64,000 bases of DNA from NCBI GenBank assembly GCA_031431125.1, contig JANPCX010000056.1, positions 1 to 64,000 on the forward strand. Reading direction: 5' to 3'. Within the stretch, counting starts at the first letter, position 1. Each line of letters starts with the position of its first letter. A model generated the notes under the pieces. It worked only from the letters and a program-made list of their open reading frames with translations. It searched no databases and had not been told where the DNA came from. Below are positions 61,407 through 64,000 of the stretch, one piece after another. Made by a program: the position numbers and the translations under genes. Source of the DNA: JANPCX01 sp031431125 (GTDB lineage Bacteria; Pseudomonadota; Gammaproteobacteria; Burkholderiales; Burkholderiaceae_C).

Positions 61407-63470
61407 GTGTCTGAACCCGCCACCTCCCTGAACAACGCCCAGATGGAAGCGGTGCATCACCTCAGCAGCCCCTGCCTGGTGCTGGCCGGCGCAGGCTCGG
61501 GCAAAACGCGAGTCATCACCCACAAGATTGCGCGGCTGCTACAAGCGGGGTATGAACCTGGGCAGATCGCAGCCATTACCTTCACCAACAAAGCGGCGCA
61601 AGAAATGCGCGAACGCTCCAAAGCGCTGGTGGGGCCGCGTGCAGCGAAGCACTTGGTGGTGAGCACTTTTCACTCGCTGGGCGTGCGCATTTTGCGTGCG
61701 GAGGGCGAGCGCCTGGGTTTGAAAGAGCAGTTCAGCATCCTGGACAGTGACGATGTGCTGGGCGTGCTCAAAGACGCGGGCAGCACGAGCGACAACGCCT
61801 TGGCGCGGCGCTGGCAGTGGACGATCAGCCTGTGGAAAAACCAAGGGCTGAACAGCGAACAAGCTGAAGGCGTTGCCGCCAACGACGACGAACGTGTGGC
61901 GGCCCGGGTGATGAAACGTTATGAAGAACGGCTGGCCGCTTACCAAGCGGTCGACTTCGACGACCTGATCAGCCTGCCCCAGAAGCTGCTGGCCCGTGAT
62001 GCCGAGGCGCGGGCCAAGTGGCAAAACACCTTGCGTTATGTGCTGGTGGACGAATACCAAGACACCAATGCGACGCAGTACGAGTTGCTGAAATCCATCG
62101 TCGGTGAGGCTGGCCTTTTCACCGCCGTGGGCGACGACGATCAAAGCATTTACGGCTGGCGCGGCGCCACCATCGACAACTTGAAGCGCCTGCCGCAAGA
62201 GTACCCCGCGCTCAAGGTGATTCCGCTGGAGCAAAACTACCGCTCCACCGGCCACATTCTGCGAGCCGCCAACCAGGTCATCGGCAACAACCCCAAACTC
62301 TTCGAGAAAAAGCTCTGGAGCGATTTGGGTGATGGCGAACCGGTGCGTTTGTTGGAGGCCGATGGCGAAGAACACGAAGCGGAGCGTGCAGTGGCCGCCA
62401 TTCAATCGCGCCGTGGCACCGAGGCCTTGTCGAAGTTTTCCGACTTCGCCGTGCTCTACCGCGCCAACCACCAAGCGCGCATTTTTGAGAAGGCACTGCG
62501 CAAGGCCAACATTCCCTACAAGGTGTCGGGCGGTCAAAGTTTTTTTGACCGCGCCGAGATCAAAGACCTGTGCGCCTGGTTGCGCCTCTTGGTCAACAAC
62601 GACGACGACCCGGCGTTTTTGCGGGCCGTGACCACACCCAAACGCGGCATCGGCCACCAAACCTTGAGCAGCCTTGGTGAGTTCGCGTCCAAGTGGAAAA
62701 GCAGTCTGTACGAAGCCTTGTTCGCCGAGAGCCTGGGCACGGCGCTCAGCAGCAAGGCCGTGGGCTCACTGCATGAGTTCGGTCGTTATGTGAACGACCT
62801 GGAATACCGCGCCCGCCACACGACAGGGGCCGAAGACGCCAAAGCCCTGCTCATGGGCTGGCTCAAAGACATTGATTACGAGAAGCACCTGATGGACGGC
62901 GAAGACAGCGAAAAACTCGCCGCCGCCCGCTGGGGCAATGTGCTGGACTTTGTGGACTGGGTGGCCAAACGCTGCGGCGGCGAGATTGAAAACGATGGCG
63001 GCACCAGCGTGGAGACGGAGAAAAAATCGGTGCTCGAAGTGGCACAAACCATCAGCGTCATCATCAGCCTGGCCGAACGCGGCAATGAACAAGACGTGGT
63101 GACCCTGAGCACCTTGCACGCCGCCAAAGGTTTGGAGTGGCCGCATGTGCTGCTGGCCGGTGTGAACGAGGGCCTGCTGCCCTTTCGCAGCGAAGACGAC
63201 GAGATGACGCCGCAGCGCCTGGAAGAAGAACGCCGCTTGATGTATGTGGGCATCACACGCGCGCGGCAAAGTTTGATCGTCAGCACCTTGCGCCGCCGCA
63301 AAAAAGGCCGCGACACGATTCAAGGCGTGCCCAGCCGTTTCATTGCAGAGATGAAACTGCACGAAGGACAAACCAAAGAAGATCCACGAGAAAAGCTCAA
63401 AGCCTTGCGCGCCGCAGCCGCTTCGAGGTCCGAGGCCGCGCAGCAAGCGGCTGCGAACAAGCCGAGCTGA
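61407..63470 (+). CDS. rep: ATP-dependent DNA helicase Rep
   Basis: Superfamily 1 3'-5' helicase of the UvrD/Rep/PcrA group. The 687 residues show LNNAQMEAVHHL (Q motif), LAGAGSGKTRVITHKIA (Walker A), ITFTNKAAQEM, FHSLGVRIL, LVDEYQDTNATQYEL (Walker B), VGDDDQSIYGWRGA, QNYRST, STLHAAKGLEWPHVLLAGVN and YVGITRARQ. The closest pattern is Rep. The start is uncertain: I take GTG 61407-61409 (SEPATSLNNAQ); TTG at 61350, behind a GGGAGGGG stretch, would add 19 residues. Confidence 0.92.
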   Translation: MSEPATSLNNAQMEAVHHLSSPCLVLAGAGSGKTRVITHKIARLLQAGYEPGQIAAITFTNKAAQEMRERSKALVGPRAAKHLVVSTFHSLGVRILRAEGERLGLKEQFSILDSDDVLGVLKDAGSTSDNALARRWQWTISLWKNQGLNSEQAEGVAANDDERVAARVMKRYEERLAAYQAVDFDDLISLPQKLLARDAEARAKWQNTLRYVLVDEYQDTNATQYELLKSIVGEAGLFTAVGDDDQSIYGWRGATIDNLKRLPQEYPALKVIPLEQNYRSTGHILRAANQVIGNNPKLFEKKLWSDLGDGEPVRLLEADGEEHEAERAVAAIQSRRGTEALSKFSDFAVLYRANHQARIFEKALRKANIPYKVSGGQSFFDRAEIKDLCAWLRLLVNNDDDPAFLRAVTTPKRGIGHQTLSSLGEFASKWKSSLYEALFAESLGTALSSKAVGSLHEFGRYVNDLEYRARHTTGAEDAKALLMGWLKDIDYEKHLMDGEDSEKLAAARWGNVLDFVDWVAKRCGGEIENDGGTSVETEKKSVLEVAQTISVIISLAERGNEQDVVTLSTLHAAKGLEWPHVLLAGVNEGLLPFRSEDDEMTPQRLEEERRLMYVGITRARQSLIVSTLRRRKKGRDTIQGVPSRFIAEMKLHEGQTKEDPREKLKALRAAAASRSEAAQQAAANKPS

Positions 63471-63792
63471 GTCGTTCACGCACGGGTGCATGGTGCACAC
63501 ACGCAGCAAAACGGCTGCGGCCCCTGTGGGCGCATTGCAAAGGCCGTGGTTCAACGACCAAGCCCCCCTTTTTTTGCATGGTTTGTGAGTGCCTCCTTGA
63601 GGCAGCGTCAGCGTATCGCGATCAACACGGTGCTGCTTGTGCTGGCCTGCAACGCCATGAACCGCTGGTCACAGTTAACGAACCGCCGGTCTAAAACCAC
63701 TCGTAACAAAGTATGACGGCGCAGTGGGCCCTCCTAGCATCCGCAGCACTTCTTCAGTCGGCCCCATCGACGGCTTCCATCAGGCGACCCAC
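63471..63792. other. Intergenic region after rep
   Basis: A 322-bp stretch between rep and the secreted protein at the right edge. I see no convincing terminator (a run of seven T near 63569 lacks a clear preceding hairpin), no RNA gene and no supported reading frame. It probably contains the promoter of the downstream gene. Confidence 0.4.
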
Positions 63793-64000
63793 ATGAACCA
63801 CACCACGCAGACCAAGCCCTCCTTTGTGCATCCGCGTTCATCAGACTGCAGTCGCAATAGCCGTCGCAGCAGGTTCTGGAGCCGCATGGCGCTGGCCGCT
63901 TGTTTTGGGTTGGCAGCCACTGCCGCAGCCGCACAAACAGCAAGCGCCCTCACGGTTCGTGCTTGGGCCACCTTGGCGGCCAATGTGGGCCCGCAGATGG
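63793..64000 (+). CDS. Secreted protein of unknown function, N-terminal part (runs off the right edge)
   Basis: At least 69 residues from the ATG at 63793-63795. A long basic lead (SSDCSRNSRRSRFWSR) precedes a hydrophobic stretch (MALAACFGLAATAAAA) with probable cleavage after AAAAQ, a pattern seen in large surface or secreted proteins. The mature start is TASALTVRAWATLAANVGPQ. I do not recognise the family, and the C-terminus, where a sorting signal would be, lies outside the window. Confidence 0.6.
   Translation, partial: MNHTTQTKPSFVHPRSSDCSRNSRRSRFWSRMALAACFGLAATAAAAQTASALTVRAWATLAANVGPQM

Overview
The window reads as chromosomal DNA of a betaproteobacterium of the order Burkholderiales, most likely family Comamonadaceae. 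The basis is the tyrU-glyT-thrT-tuf tRNA/EF-Tu cluster, high-GC codon usage, a FGFRGREDLGGGY-type porin, an exosortase H pair, a LysR/lysA divergent pair and the mix of housekeeping genes. I cannot name the genus from sequence alone. There are no rRNA genes, CRISPR arrays, transposases, integrases or phage genes. The repeats present are two dRS3/NIME-like palindromes and one 610-bp foldback repeat.

Layout. 1-861 (minus): tRNA-Tyr, tRNA-Gly, tRNA-Thr and the 5' end of tuf. 920-6632 (minus): trpE, trpG, an L-threonine aldolase gene, trpD, trpC and a DUF1643-like gene, most joined by ATGA overlaps. 7044-9746: cytochrome c', lysR and lysA. 9753-15017 (minus): exosortase H, its associated membrane protein and a 1291-aa patatin-like membrane protein. 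15251-19921 (minus): six tightly packed genes (LysE exporter, EamA exporter, cupin, aminotransferase, PhzF, VOC protein) divergent from a MocR/PdxR-type regulator at 20029-21534. 21689-26373: a glycan cassette of a GT39-like membrane transferase, a hypothetical membrane protein, GtrA, a GT2 transferase and UDP-xylose synthase, with visibly AT-rich DNA in its middle. 26718-42235: mostly housekeeping (TraB/GumN protein, Uup, GshB, BenE, DUF3617 protein, an OmpR-type response regulator, CysK, HemE, PriA, an M48 lipoprotein protease, threonine dehydratase), broken by the foldback repeat at 40344-40953.

42259-48750 (minus) is a signalling operon: REC-GGDEF diguanylate cyclase, two NMT1/THI5-like periplasmic binding proteins that look like tandem duplicates, and a hybrid histidine kinase with two receivers and an Hpt domain. 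No transporter permease or ATPase accompanies the binding proteins, so they may be sensor components. 48958-55560 (minus) is an AEC carrier followed by a YejABEF-type oligopeptide ABC importer. 55650-61207: a LysR regulator divergent from a porin, a penicillin acylase family hydrolase and a chalcone-isomerase-like protein. 61407-63470 is Rep helicase, and the window ends inside a secreted protein gene.

The parts most worth follow-up are the binding-protein/hybrid-kinase/cyclase operon, the MocR-controlled six-gene operon with its repeated ACAGAT/ATCTGT operator, the UDP-xylose/GtrA glycan cassette with an unknown membrane protein, and the 610-bp foldback repeat.
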